The notes under the pieces: generated by a model
Database searches by the model: none
Seen by the model: only the letters and a program-made list of their open reading frames with translations
What the model was told of the DNA's origin: nothing
Assembly: GCA_964630775.1 (NCBI GenBank)
Contig: CAZVYY010000023.1
Span: 1-64,000, forward strand
Direction of reading: 5' to 3'
DNA from: Anaeroglomus sp964630775
GTDB lineage: Bacteria > Planctomycetota > Phycisphaerae > Sedimentisphaerales > Anaerohalosphaeraceae
DNA length: 64,000 nt
Shown here: positions 54,298 to 63,533 of the stretch, one piece after another
How positions within the stretch are numbered: position 1 is the stretch's first letter
Layout of the letters: every line of letters begins with the position of its first letter
Position numbers and translations under genes: made by a program

Positions 54298-56421
54298 TTA
54301 CGGACAGGCCGAGGTGGGGGCCAGAGCACAATCCAGCCAGTTATCCAGCACGTCCAGCAAGTCTGCCATATCCAGGACGCAGTCGCCATTGACGTCATAT
54401 TCCGGAATGGCGGTGCAAACGTATCCGGCGTAGAGATATTCCACATCGGTCGCAGTCAACGCACCATCAAAGACACAGAAATCATCCACCCAGCCTTTTA
54501 ACTGACCCGGCATGCCGCCATACACCACCAGCAGGCCGCTGTTGATCTTGAAGGCATTTTCAGTCGTATCAGCCAGCGTTAAACCGCTCTTGGTTGACAC
54601 GGCATCACCATTGAAATACATGACGCCCGTCTTGGATGCCGCATCATAGCTCAGAGTCAGCATCTGCCAGTCGCCGTTGATCAGCGGCGTTTCCGGCCAG
54701 AAACCGTCGGTGCCGACTTCAAACTCCAGAGTACCGTTAATCCAGCTTGCGAAATAGCGGTCGGTAGCATCATTGCCGTTCTCTTCGGCGCCGGTTCCAT
54801 CGCAATCGCCAAAGCCGGCAATATTCGTCAAGGCGGGTTTGCCGTCAAACTTCACCCACAGATTAATCGACCAGGACGAGGTCCCTTTGAAGATATCATC
54901 CACGGGCTTGCCCGTCAGATTGACATCCAGAGCCTTGACAAATGCATCCGCACTGCCGGGCAGATAGAGAGCATGGTCGCCCGCTTTGCCGGAATGTCCA
55001 CCATTGGATGCCCAGACTGCGGCAGTGCCCACCGTACCGGCAATTCCGTTTCCGGACGAATCCGAAGCGGTAGAACCGGAAGTTTCATTGAACTGCCAGA
55101 AGACCACCTTTTTCGAGATCGACAGGCTTACGGCGTTGGTATCCTTGGGTCCGGTCGCATTGGTTACCGTGCAGTAGTACTGCCCTTCGCTGGCGGCAGT
55201 CACACTGTAAAGCGTCAGAGTCGGCCCTGTGGACAGAACTGTCGGGCTGCCGACAGCTTTCCACGCATAGGACAAGCCCGACGCATTGCCCGTCAGCGGA
55301 TTGACGGCAGTCACACTGAAGCTGGCATCCATCCCATCGACCGTCGTGACACTCTGAGGCTGGCCGGTGATGTCCGGCAGCGTTCGGATGCTTCGGAAAG
55401 ACCACACCTGGCCCTGAATGGTATTGGCGTCCGCCGGAGCGGTGCCGGAATTGTTGACGCTTTCATCGACAACCCAGAAATACTCTTTGTCTTTTTCCAG
55501 GCTGATGCCGCTGTCTGCGGGATTATACGATTCATTACCCTTGGCTTTCAAGCCGCGATAGACGCTTGCATTGCGGGCAGAAACCAGGGCCTTGCTTTCA
55601 GCAAAGTAAACATGGTGTCCGGTCGTATTGGGATCACTGCCTGCCGTCCAGGTCATGACTTTATCCAGAGCCACATCGATTGCGCCATTGGCCGGGTCGG
55701 GATTGCGTGCGACAAAAAGCTCTTCGATGATCACGGCGGTGATGCATCCACGCTGCGTGCCGCTGTTTCTTTGTGCCACGATGCTCAGTGTTGAACCCGA
55801 GGTGACATACGTGAAGTAGTTGCCGGCCTTCACGCCCGGCACGATTTCCGTCCACCATTCACCATTATTGGTTTTATTGTTATTGATTGTTCCATACGCA
55901 GTGGCCGTCGTCGAAGCATCGCCGCCAAACGCCCATTGTCCATTGATCCTGCAATTGCGGTACTGGAAGGTGGGCGGTGTAGATCCCTGATTCTGGTCTG
56001 ATGCAATCAGTACATACACCCGATAGACAGGATAGGGGACATTGCTGAAAGTAATCACAGGACCATTGCCGTTTCCGCTGTCCCAGTCATCCAGATAACC
56101 CACGGACAATTTATGCTCATCGTCGCCTGTACCGTCGTGATTCCAATAGGTATTGGAACTATCCCATTCCACGCTGGCGCCGGTATCCGCTCCGGTTCCA
56201 TCAATTAATCCCGTCTTGGTGCCTGTGACCAGATCGCCTGTGGCACGTGTGTCGGTCGTATTCCAATAGGTACTGTTTGTCTTCAGTGGGCCGATGAGTG
56301 CTCCGCCGGCAAATGGCTGATTACCTGAATTTTCACTGAAATTCAGCGAGATTGTTCCGGCCCAGGCCCCCCCCGCTGCGAAAACCAAAGTCAACGCAAT
56401 GCATAATAGTTTTATCTTCAT
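54298..56421 (-). CDS. secreted Ig/LamG protein with half-dockerin C-terminus (paralogue A)
   Basis: About 707 residues from the ATG at 56421, chosen because GGAGAAATAACC lies just before it and the signal peptide (LLCIALTLVFAAGGAWAG) starts there; the longer frame to 56463 contains that ribosome site. Order: shared N-terminal domain (SLNFSENSGNQPFAGGALIG, KLSVGYLDDWDSG, WWTEIVPGVKAGNYFTYVTS); Fn3-like domain (PDPANGAIDVALDKVMTW); Ig domain (YAWKAVG, GQYYCTVTNA); LamG/concanavalin domain (WSINLWVKFDGKPALTNIAG); a single EF-type loop DVNGDCVLDMADLLDVLDNW with flanking Cys. Likely a surface glycan-binding protein. Confidence 0.82.
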   Translation of the reverse strand: MKIKLLCIALTLVFAAGGAWAGTISLNFSENSGNQPFAGGALIGPLKTNSTYWNTTDTRATGDLVTGTKTGLIDGTGADTGASVEWDSSNTYWNHDGTGDDEHKLSVGYLDDWDSGNGNGPVITFSNVPYPVYRVYVLIASDQNQGSTPPTFQYRNCRINGQWAFGGDASTTATAYGTINNNKTNNGEWWTEIVPGVKAGNYFTYVTSGSTLSIVAQRNSGTQRGCITAVIIEELFVARNPDPANGAIDVALDKVMTWTAGSDPNTTGHHVYFAESKALVSARNASVYRGLKAKGNESYNPADSGISLEKDKEYFWVVDESVNNSGTAPADANTIQGQVWSFRSIRTLPDITGQPQSVTTVDGMDASFSVTAVNPLTGNASGLSYAWKAVGSPTVLSTGPTLTLYSVTAASEGQYYCTVTNATGPKDTNAVSLSISKKVVFWQFNETSGSTASDSSGNGIAGTVGTAAVWASNGGHSGKAGDHALYLPGSADAFVKALDVNLTGKPVDDIFKGTSSWSINLWVKFDGKPALTNIAGFGDCDGTGAEENGNDATDRYFASWINGTLEFEVGTDGFWPETPLINGDWQMLTLSYDAASKTGVMYFNGDAVSTKSGLTLADTTENAFKINSGLLVVYGGMPGQLKGWVDDFCVFDGALTATDVEYLYAGYVCTAIPEYDVNGDCVLDMADLLDVLDNWLDCALAPTSACP

Positions 56422-56500
56422 GGTTATTTCTCCTTGATATCGTTTTAATTGTCTGAAGTTCACATGTCGGATGTCATAAAGGCAAAAACGCTTTATGCCA

Positions 56501-58600
56501 TTAGGGACACGTTGACTCCGGTACGCGGTTGCAGGTTAACCATTTGTCAGCAATGGCGGCGAAGTCATAAAGGTTGACGATGCAGTCCGGCGTTCCATCA
56601 GGCCCGCTGACATCCATCGGATATTTCTCAAGGCACACCGTCATGCCGGGATTAAAATCGGTCCACAATAACGCCGCAGTATAATCGTCCAGCGGATAAC
56701 TCCAGATGCGGATGTCGTCGAGGAGACCGATATAGGGCGAAATCGTGCTTGTCGATACTTCTTCACCAAAAATCAGGGCCCTCGGATTGGTCTCGACCGC
56801 ACCGGTATTGGTGGTCTGACCCTTCAGGGCGCCATCCACATAGACCTTGCCCACTTTGGTCGCGGCATTATAAGTTCCGGTAACCAGATGCCAGTTATTG
56901 TCATCGACATCCGTGCCCGAACCCAGGTCGCCGAAAGACTGACGCAGTGTATGAACCGCCTGACCTGCGGGCTGATGGGTCAGAATAAAGCCTTTCCAGT
57001 CCGCTCCGGCTTCGCGCTGCTGCTTGGAAACAAATGATCCCCAGTCGGCACCGGTTTTGGGCGGCATATTCACCCAGACGCTGACGGTATAACCGCGCGG
57101 ATAGAAATTGAAGAAGTCCACGCTGTTGCTGACGGTCACAATATCATCGGTGCCGCCAAAGAACTGCAATGCCCCGCCGTCTTTGCCAACTGCGACGAAA
57201 TTCGGATCGGCGGAGGTGCCGTCATGAGCGGCTGCACCGGCAATTACTTCATTAATCGAGTCATTCAGATTGCCGTCGAGTTTCCACCAGCCAACCAGAC
57301 GCTGGGTCAGAAGCTGAGCCGAGGCGGATGTTGAGGGCTGATTCAGACTGTTGTCACCCACACAATAATAGAAGCCTTCATCGGCCACCTGAGCATCCAG
57401 GATGGTCAGTGTTGCGGTCTTTTCACCTGTATAAAGGGCAGGCGCTGCCGTCAGGGCAACTCCATCTTTATACCACTGATACGAGGTGATATTAATACCC
57501 GTCACGGACATCTGCACATTCGTGCCGGCCGGAACCGTCTGACTGACCGGATTGGTTTCAATACGCGGTGAAGGCGGCTGGGTCTTGAACCACCATGCCT
57601 CACCCGTATGCACCGTGGGAGCTCCGGGCAGATTGGGTTCGAGGGCATCGACTCGCCAATAATAGGTCGTGCTGTTAACCAGCTCGGGATCATAGAAGAA
57701 ATCGGCGGCATTGGTCGTGGTGGTTTTGACCAGCGGCAGTTTGGACGAATTGGGATCGGTACCGAAATAGACCTTGTAGGTCACGCCCAGTCCGTTGACG
57801 ACGGACAACTGCTTCCAACTGAGCACCTGGCTGACCGGAGCCTCTTTCCCAATGGCAGGATCAGGATCATAAGGAAGGAATTTATCCATTTCCTGAATAA
57901 TTACGCCGGAAAGCGAGCCTCGCTGAGAGCCATTTCTTGGTAATCCCTTGATAGTCAGGGTCGAACCCATGCTGTCAATTGTCCAGTAGTTGCCGACCTT
58001 GACGCCGGGCACAATTTTGGTCCAATACGCCCCATTGGCGGCATTGTTGCGATCCGCCCGGCCATAGGCCTGTGCGGTCGTGGCTGCAGTCCCGCCCAGA
58101 ACCCATGCGCCATTGACTTCGAAATTTCGCATCGTCACGATATACGGAGCAGTGTCCTGATTGGTATCCGACGCATACATACCGTACACGCGGTACCGGG
58201 CATAGGGAATATTGGTAAAGGTCACTTGCACGCCGTACGGGTCTGTGGTCACGCCGTCATCCAGGTAGCCGACAGACAGCTTGGCTTCATCGCTGCCGGT
58301 GCCTTCGCCGGTGTACCAGGTATTGGAGCTTCTCCAGGAAACGTTCACACCCGTAGCAGTGCCGGTATTATCTTTCAGGTTCGACATCGAGTTGGTCGCC
58401 CAGGGGGTACCTACTGCGGAATTGTGATTCCAGTAAATACCGTCCGTTCCGATCGGACCAATCGGGGTCCCGCCGGCCAGTATCTGGTTAGTTGCATTCT
58501 CGACAAAATTCATCGAGATAGACGCGGCGGATGCCTGCACGGACATCACCGCCACAGTCGCCAACACAGCGACCCATAGAAACCTGCTTTTACTTCTCAT
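56501..58600 (-). CDS. secreted Ig/LamG protein with half-dockerin C-terminus (paralogue B)
   Basis: About 699 residues from the ATG at 58600; the frame to 58618 contains AGGAGAG, which is the ribosome site, so the later start is preferred. Signal peptide FLWVAVLATVAVMSVQASAA, then the shared N-terminal domain (SMNFVENATNQILAGGTPIG), Fn3-like domain (YKVYFGTDPNSSKLPLVKTT), Ig domain (QWYKDGVALTAAPALYTGEK), LamG domain (GWWKLDGNLNDSINEVIAGA) and the C-terminal tag DVSGPDGTPDCIVNLYDFAA ending in a Cys pair. It is a tandem duplicate of the gene at 58968-61091, nearly identical over the first ~230 residues. Confidence 0.85.
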   Translation of the reverse strand: MRSKSRFLWVAVLATVAVMSVQASAASISMNFVENATNQILAGGTPIGPIGTDGIYWNHNSAVGTPWATNSMSNLKDNTGTATGVNVSWRSSNTWYTGEGTGSDEAKLSVGYLDDGVTTDPYGVQVTFTNIPYARYRVYGMYASDTNQDTAPYIVTMRNFEVNGAWVLGGTAATTAQAYGRADRNNAANGAYWTKIVPGVKVGNYWTIDSMGSTLTIKGLPRNGSQRGSLSGVIIQEMDKFLPYDPDPAIGKEAPVSQVLSWKQLSVVNGLGVTYKVYFGTDPNSSKLPLVKTTTTNAADFFYDPELVNSTTYYWRVDALEPNLPGAPTVHTGEAWWFKTQPPSPRIETNPVSQTVPAGTNVQMSVTGINITSYQWYKDGVALTAAPALYTGEKTATLTILDAQVADEGFYYCVGDNSLNQPSTSASAQLLTQRLVGWWKLDGNLNDSINEVIAGAAAHDGTSADPNFVAVGKDGGALQFFGGTDDIVTVSNSVDFFNFYPRGYTVSVWVNMPPKTGADWGSFVSKQQREAGADWKGFILTHQPAGQAVHTLRQSFGDLGSGTDVDDNNWHLVTGTYNAATKVGKVYVDGALKGQTTNTGAVETNPRALIFGEEVSTSTISPYIGLLDDIRIWSYPLDDYTAALLWTDFNPGMTVCLEKYPMDVSGPDGTPDCIVNLYDFAAIADKWLTCNRVPESTCP

Positions 58601-58886
58601 AATTATCTCTCCTGACATAAAACCAAGGACAGTAACGTTTTAGATTATTTAAATCGGTATTTATTTCCTGAACAGATTAGCAAAAACCAATCTGAAGTGT
58701 TCCTCTTTAGATGGATGCGCAACCCCCCCTTCCATGACCCCCGCCTGCAGCTTTCCCTGATATCAATACTGATAAGCCGCAAATCACGACAACAGAGCAG
58801 ACAAAAAGACTTCAATCATCACCCAATTCTCAGATTCATCATTTTTATTTTATGTCACACAACAACAAATCATCGTCGAGTTTAAA

Positions 58887-58924
58887 GACTGGAAAGCCCC
58901 ATAATGTGTCGGGGCTTTCCAGTC
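58887..58924 (-). terminator. terminator after paralogue C
   Basis: Perfect 14-base stem GACTGGAAAGCCCC (58887-58900) / GGGGCTTTCCAGTC (58911-58924), loop 10, followed on the minus strand by TTTAAA. The rest of the 58619-58967 spacer is AT-rich and appears non-coding. Confidence 0.75.
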
Positions 58925-58967
58925 CGGTTTTAATTCACACAAGAGAATCCATCTATTTCACATCCAG

Positions 58968-61091
58968 TTAGGGGATGCATGTGGGCACGATATTGCAATC
59001 GAGCCAGGCATTCGCAAAGGGCACGAAGTCATACAGATTGACGCGGCAATCGCGGAATTCATCACCGATGCCATTCGGGCCGGCCACATCATATCCCGGA
59101 TATTCAACACAGATTTCGGCGCCAGGATTGAAATCGGTGTACAGGGTTGCAACCGTAACCGGATCAACCACATAACTCCAGATGCGGATATCATCGAGGA
59201 GACCGATATAGGGCGAAATCGTGCTTGTCGATACTTCTTCACCAAAAATCAGGGCCCTCGGATTGGTCTCGACCGCACCGGTATTGGTGGTCTGACCCTT
59301 CAGGGCGCCATCCACATAGACCTTGCCCACTTTGGTTGCAGCATCATAGGTACCGGTGACCAGATGCCAGTTGTTATCATCGACATCGGTGCCTGATCCC
59401 AGGTCATTGAAAGACTGACGCAGTGTATGAACCGCCTGGCCTGTACCCTGATGGGCCAGAATAAAGCCTTTCCAGTCCGCTCCGTCTTCGCGCTGCTGTT
59501 TGGAGACGAATGCACCCCAGCTACCGCTGGTTTTTTCCGGCATATTCACCCAGACGCTGGCGGTATAACCACGCGGATAGAAATTAAAGAAGTCCACACT
59601 GTTGCTGACAGTCACAATATCATCGGTACCGCCAAAGAACCGCAATGCGCTGCCGTCTTTGCCAACGACAAAGTTCGGATCGGCGGAGGTGCCGTCATGA
59701 GCGGCTGCACCGGCGATTACTTCATTAATCGAGTCATTCAGATTGCCGTCGAGTTTCCACCAGCCAACCAGACGCTGGGTCAGAAGCTGAGCTGAAGTCG
59801 ACGTCGCTGGCTGATTCAGACTGTTATCAGCCACACAATAATAGAAGCCTTCATCGGCCAACTGGACATCCAAAATCGTCAGTGTTGCGGTTTTTTCACC
59901 TGTATAAAGGGCAGGCGCTGCCGTCAGGGCAACTCCATCTTTGTACCATTGATAGGTCGCAATATTAATGCCGGCGACCGAGAACTGTACCTGTGCTGTA
60001 CCGGCGGGAACCGTTAAACTGACCGGATTGGTTTCGATACGCGGTGAAGGGGGCTGAGTGGTAAACCACCATTCCGAACCCGTGTGGACAATGGGAGCTC
60101 CGGGCAGATTGGGTTCCAGAGCATCCACTCGCCAGTAATATTTCATACTGTTGGCCAGATCGGGATCATAGAAGAAATCTGCCGAATCGGCCGTGGTGGT
60201 TTTGACTAATTTATTGCCATAATAATTCGGACTCAGCGCATTCGGATCGGTCCCGAAATAGACCTTGTAGGTTACGCCCAGACCGCTGACTACCGGAACC
60301 TGCTTCCAGCTAAGTATCTGACTGAGCGGAACTTCCTTTCCAACGGCGGGATCAGGATCATAAGGAAGGAATGGATCAATTTCTTCGATAATCACGCCCG
60401 AAAGCGAGCCTCGCTGAGAGCCATTTCTTGGTAATCCCTTGATAGTCAGGGTTGATCCCGAGGTCTCAATCGTCCAATAGTTGCCGACCTTGACGCCGGG
60501 CACAATTTTGGTCCAATACGCCCCATTGGCGGCATTGTTGCGATCCGCCCGGCCATAGGCCTGTGCGGTCGTGGCTGCAGTCCCGCCCAGAACCCATGCG
60601 CCATTGACTTCGAAATTTCGCATCGTCACGATATACGGAGCAGTGTCCTGATTGGTATCCGACGCATACATACCGTACACGCGGTACCGGGCATAGGGAA
60701 TATTGGTAAAGGTCACTTGCACGCCGTACGGGTCTGTGGTCACGCCGTCATCCAGGTAGCCGACAGACAGCTTGGCTTCATCGCTGCCGGTGCCTTCGCC
60801 GGTGTACCAGGTATTGGAGCTTCTCCAGGAAACGTTCACACCCGTAGCAGTGCCGGTATTATCTTTCAGGTTCGACATCGAGTTGGTCGCCCAGGGGGTA
60901 CCTACTGCGGAATTGTGATTCCAGTAAATACCGTCCGTTCCGATCGGACCAATCGGGGTCCCGCCGGCCAGTATCTGGTTAGTTGCATTCTCGACAAAAT
61001 TCATCGAGATAGACGCGGCGGATGCCTGCACGGACATCACCGCCACAGTCGCCAACACGGCGACCCATAGAAATTTGACTGTTTTACTCAT
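58968..61091 (-). CDS. secreted Ig/LamG protein with half-dockerin C-terminus (paralogue C)
   Basis: About 707 residues from the ATG at 61091 (AGGAGAGG ribosome site 6 bases upstream; the longer frame to 61109 includes it). Same domain order as paralogue B: shared N-terminal domain, Fn3-like, Ig, LamG, C-terminal loop DEFRDCRVNLYDFVPFANAW with flanking Cys. The 60717-61070 stretch differs from 58226-58579 by about one base that changes the translation of the opposite frame, so the copies are very recent or kept alike by gene conversion. The Fn3-like region carries an insertion of seven residues relative to B. Confidence 0.85.
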   Translation of the reverse strand: MSKTVKFLWVAVLATVAVMSVQASAASISMNFVENATNQILAGGTPIGPIGTDGIYWNHNSAVGTPWATNSMSNLKDNTGTATGVNVSWRSSNTWYTGEGTGSDEAKLSVGYLDDGVTTDPYGVQVTFTNIPYARYRVYGMYASDTNQDTAPYIVTMRNFEVNGAWVLGGTAATTAQAYGRADRNNAANGAYWTKIVPGVKVGNYWTIETSGSTLTIKGLPRNGSQRGSLSGVIIEEIDPFLPYDPDPAVGKEVPLSQILSWKQVPVVSGLGVTYKVYFGTDPNALSPNYYGNKLVKTTTADSADFFYDPDLANSMKYYWRVDALEPNLPGAPIVHTGSEWWFTTQPPSPRIETNPVSLTVPAGTAQVQFSVAGINIATYQWYKDGVALTAAPALYTGEKTATLTILDVQLADEGFYYCVADNSLNQPATSTSAQLLTQRLVGWWKLDGNLNDSINEVIAGAAAHDGTSADPNFVVGKDGSALRFFGGTDDIVTVSNSVDFFNFYPRGYTASVWVNMPEKTSGSWGAFVSKQQREDGADWKGFILAHQGTGQAVHTLRQSFNDLGSGTDVDDNNWHLVTGTYDAATKVGKVYVDGALKGQTTNTGAVETNPRALIFGEEVSTSTISPYIGLLDDIRIWSYVVDPVTVATLYTDFNPGAEICVEYPGYDVAGPNGIGDEFRDCRVNLYDFVPFANAWLDCNIVPTCIP

Positions 61092-61281
61092 AGCCACCTC
61101 TCCTGACATAAACGTTATTTTTAGGTTTAACTATTACGCAATACAATTTGTTATCACTGCCTCAAACTCAGGAACAACACGGCCCTCCTTTCTCACAGGA
61201 CTGAGTCAATCATTCTTTTGCCACTCACACTTCTGCATCAAAGCAGCGATTTATTCGATTGTCAAAGAAAACAGGCACGAC

Positions 61282-62973
61282 TTATTGCTGAGAGACAGAC
61301 GACTCCAGCTCCAGCGCCGGGTCGCCAAAAAACGTCCAGTCACCGCCGTTGCCGTCGCCGCCATCGGTTGACATGAGCGTTAAAAATCGATCCTGGTCAT
61401 GAATCTCCACGTCGATATAAGCAAAATGACTGGTCCGATTATAGACAAAATGTTCCCCCTGCCGCTTCTGGCCATCCACCAGAACCCACATATCGGCCTG
61501 CACATTTTGCTGAATCACCGTATCCGACATGCCGCACATCGACGTGAACCGGCGGATGCGTACCCCGGGATTCGATGCCCGGATGGCGTCCAGATCAAAG
61601 GTAATCCCCGTATTGGAGTGCATCATGATGCCCGGATGCATCGGCACGCCGAACTGAATTCCGCCCAGACGAACCAGATGGACATCCAGAGCTTCCCCGC
61701 CGGCATTGCCGCTGATGCTGGCAATCGGATTATTGGTAATCTCAATCCAATAGTAGCCGTCGGTTGCCGGACACTGGTCAAAGGTGTGCCCCTGCGATGT
61801 TACAACCTGCGGCGTATCCCCTCCGAACGGAACAAACACACCATCAATGAATGGATTTTCGGGAACAGGAAAATAGTGTGCATGTCCCAATCTTCGATTC
61901 ACCATCATTAATTCCTCGAGCACCTTGCCCGAAATAGGCTCAATGCCGACACACCCCCTGCCCGTCCCAAAACCATTTCCACCGCCGACAAGATCGGCTA
62001 AATCCATGCGTTTACCCGGCTGGCCGAATGTCGGCTTGGCGGGCAGACGCCGGACATAGGACGACGGCTGAGCCTGCATGGCTTCCGAAGAAAGCTGACC
62101 GGTGTCGCTGACACGACCGGCCAGACCTTTGGTCAGCTTCATAAGCCCTGCAAATCGAATCGGATCCGAACCGCTCCGCAGTTCGACCTTCCCGTCAAAC
62201 ACATGGGCTTCGGTATGGCCGGCGGCATCGGCGGTAACCCCGAATTCCGTGCCGTAATCCACCACCGTGGCCGCCGCGGTGCGCACCACAAATCCAATCG
62301 CGGATTTTGGAACTACCGCGGACAATTTTCCGCTGTAGAGAAATATCTGGTTATAGTCTTCAATGTCGATCTGGGCCGGAGACTGCAGGATAATCTTAGC
62401 CTGGTTGTCGAAGGTAATTTCCGCAAAGCCTTCCAGCAGATTCAATGTGGAATGCGTATAGAGGCGATTGTTGTCTTTGGAAAGATCGGACGTTTCACTC
62501 CATACCGCCTGGCTGCTGCCGGTCAGGGCGGCTACGGCATCCCGGCTCTGCCGGGGATGGGTCACGACAAACGCGATCATCAGCAGCAGCGCCGCCGTTG
62601 AGACGATGGCGGTATAAAGCGCCACACGCGACACATTCTGCCTGCGCGTGGATACCAGCCGGGTATCCATCGCCGGCAAAGGTGCCGCCTTTTCCAGATG
62701 AATCGCCTCCGCGGTGCGTTCATTTTCCGCCAGCGCCATCCAGAGGGCCGACTGGCCAATCTCCTCAATTGAACAGCAGGAATCATCACAAAGGGTCACT
62801 TCGCCGGGCTTGAGGATGCCGGCACAAAGCGTCATAAAATCAAGATAGTAATTGAGAGCCTCCGGGTCACGCCGAAGACAGTCAGACAATTCGGCAAATT
62901 CCTGGTCGGTAATGACGCCGTCGATCTCTTTAAGGATCAACTCATCCAGTTCAATGGGTCTGTCCAGCGACAT
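61282..62973 (-). CDS. FecR-domain membrane regulator with C-terminal NPCBM carbohydrate-binding domain
   Basis: 563 residues. N-terminal cytoplasmic part (~1-112; DELILKEIDGVITDQEFAEL) resembles the anti-sigma-like region of planctomycete FecR proteins. One membrane helix at ~116-138 (ALYTAIVSTAALLLMIAFVV). A FecR domain follows (~170-265; SPAQIDIEDYNQIFLYSGKL, VVDYGTEFGVTADAAG). Residues ~405-555 resemble an NPCBM domain (GIMMHSNTGITFDLDAIRAS, MWVLVDGQKR, SHFAYIDVEIHDQDRFLTLM), which binds carbohydrate. The ATG overlaps the sigma-factor stop as TAATG. It probably senses extracellular glycans and controls the sigma factor. Confidence 0.85.
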   Translation of the reverse strand: MSLDRPIELDELILKEIDGVITDQEFAELSDCLRRDPEALNYYLDFMTLCAGILKPGEVTLCDDSCCSIEEIGQSALWMALAENERTAEAIHLEKAAPLPAMDTRLVSTRRQNVSRVALYTAIVSTAALLLMIAFVVTHPRQSRDAVAALTGSSQAVWSETSDLSKDNNRLYTHSTLNLLEGFAEITFDNQAKIILQSPAQIDIEDYNQIFLYSGKLSAVVPKSAIGFVVRTAAATVVDYGTEFGVTADAAGHTEAHVFDGKVELRSGSDPIRFAGLMKLTKGLAGRVSDTGQLSSEAMQAQPSSYVRRLPAKPTFGQPGKRMDLADLVGGGNGFGTGRGCVGIEPISGKVLEELMMVNRRLGHAHYFPVPENPFIDGVFVPFGGDTPQVVTSQGHTFDQCPATDGYYWIEITNNPIASISGNAGGEALDVHLVRLGGIQFGVPMHPGIMMHSNTGITFDLDAIRASNPGVRIRRFTSMCGMSDTVIQQNVQADMWVLVDGQKRQGEHFVYNRTSHFAYIDVEIHDQDRFLTLMSTDGGDGNGGDWTFFGDPALELESSVSQQ

Positions 62974-63533
62974 TACTCATCTCCTTCTGCAATCAATTTC
63001 TGCCGAACACATCGAAGCAGCATTTTGTGAATGCGGGCCATCGTCTTATACAATCCATGCACGGGACGGTCCACCATTTGAGCCAGTTTTTGCGGAGTCA
63101 GCCCCTCCTCGTAACGCAAGTACAAAAGCCGGCGATTCTGCTCGTTCATTCCGGAAAGACATTTGCGTAAGGCATGAATCTTCAGAGATGCGGTATCCAG
63201 AACCTTTTCGGCCCTGGCATCAATCAAATCCACCAGGTCGCCGCCGAATTTTAACCGGCTGTTCTGGGTCCGATTATGCAATTTGAGAATCTTATAACGA
63301 GCCACCTGTACTCCCCACGCCCCAAAATTGGTGCCGGGTTTGTAGTCATCAAAATTTTTCCACATCCAGGACGCAGTCTCCTGCATCAGATCCTCGGCGT
63401 CGGAACGATTCGGGACAAACATGAGGATGAATGTGAAAATGCGACGCTGGTTGGACAAAAACAGACTGATAAAGTCGTCTTTGTTCGACTTTTCACAATC
63501 ATTCCCACCTGACTGAGGGTATGTTTCTTTCAT
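62973..63533 (-). CDS. ECF RNA polymerase sigma factor
   Basis: 186 residues. Region 2 (FISLFLSNQRRIFTFILMFV, NRSDAEDLMQETASWMWKNF) and region 4 (LSGMNEQNRRLLYLRYEEGL, TPQKLAQMVDRPVHGLYKTM) are both clear, with no region 1 or 3. It resembles the planctomycete/Rhodopirellula ECF group that is commonly paired with FecR proteins. It is translationally coupled to the FecR gene and heads the run of secreted LamG proteins, which may be in its regulon. Regulon membership is inference. Confidence 0.9.
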   Translation of the reverse strand: MKETYPQSGGNDCEKSNKDDFISLFLSNQRRIFTFILMFVPNRSDAEDLMQETASWMWKNFDDYKPGTNFGAWGVQVARYKILKLHNRTQNSRLKFGGDLVDLIDARAEKVLDTASLKIHALRKCLSGMNEQNRRLLYLRYEEGLTPQKLAQMVDRPVHGLYKTMARIHKMLLRCVRQKLIAEGDE

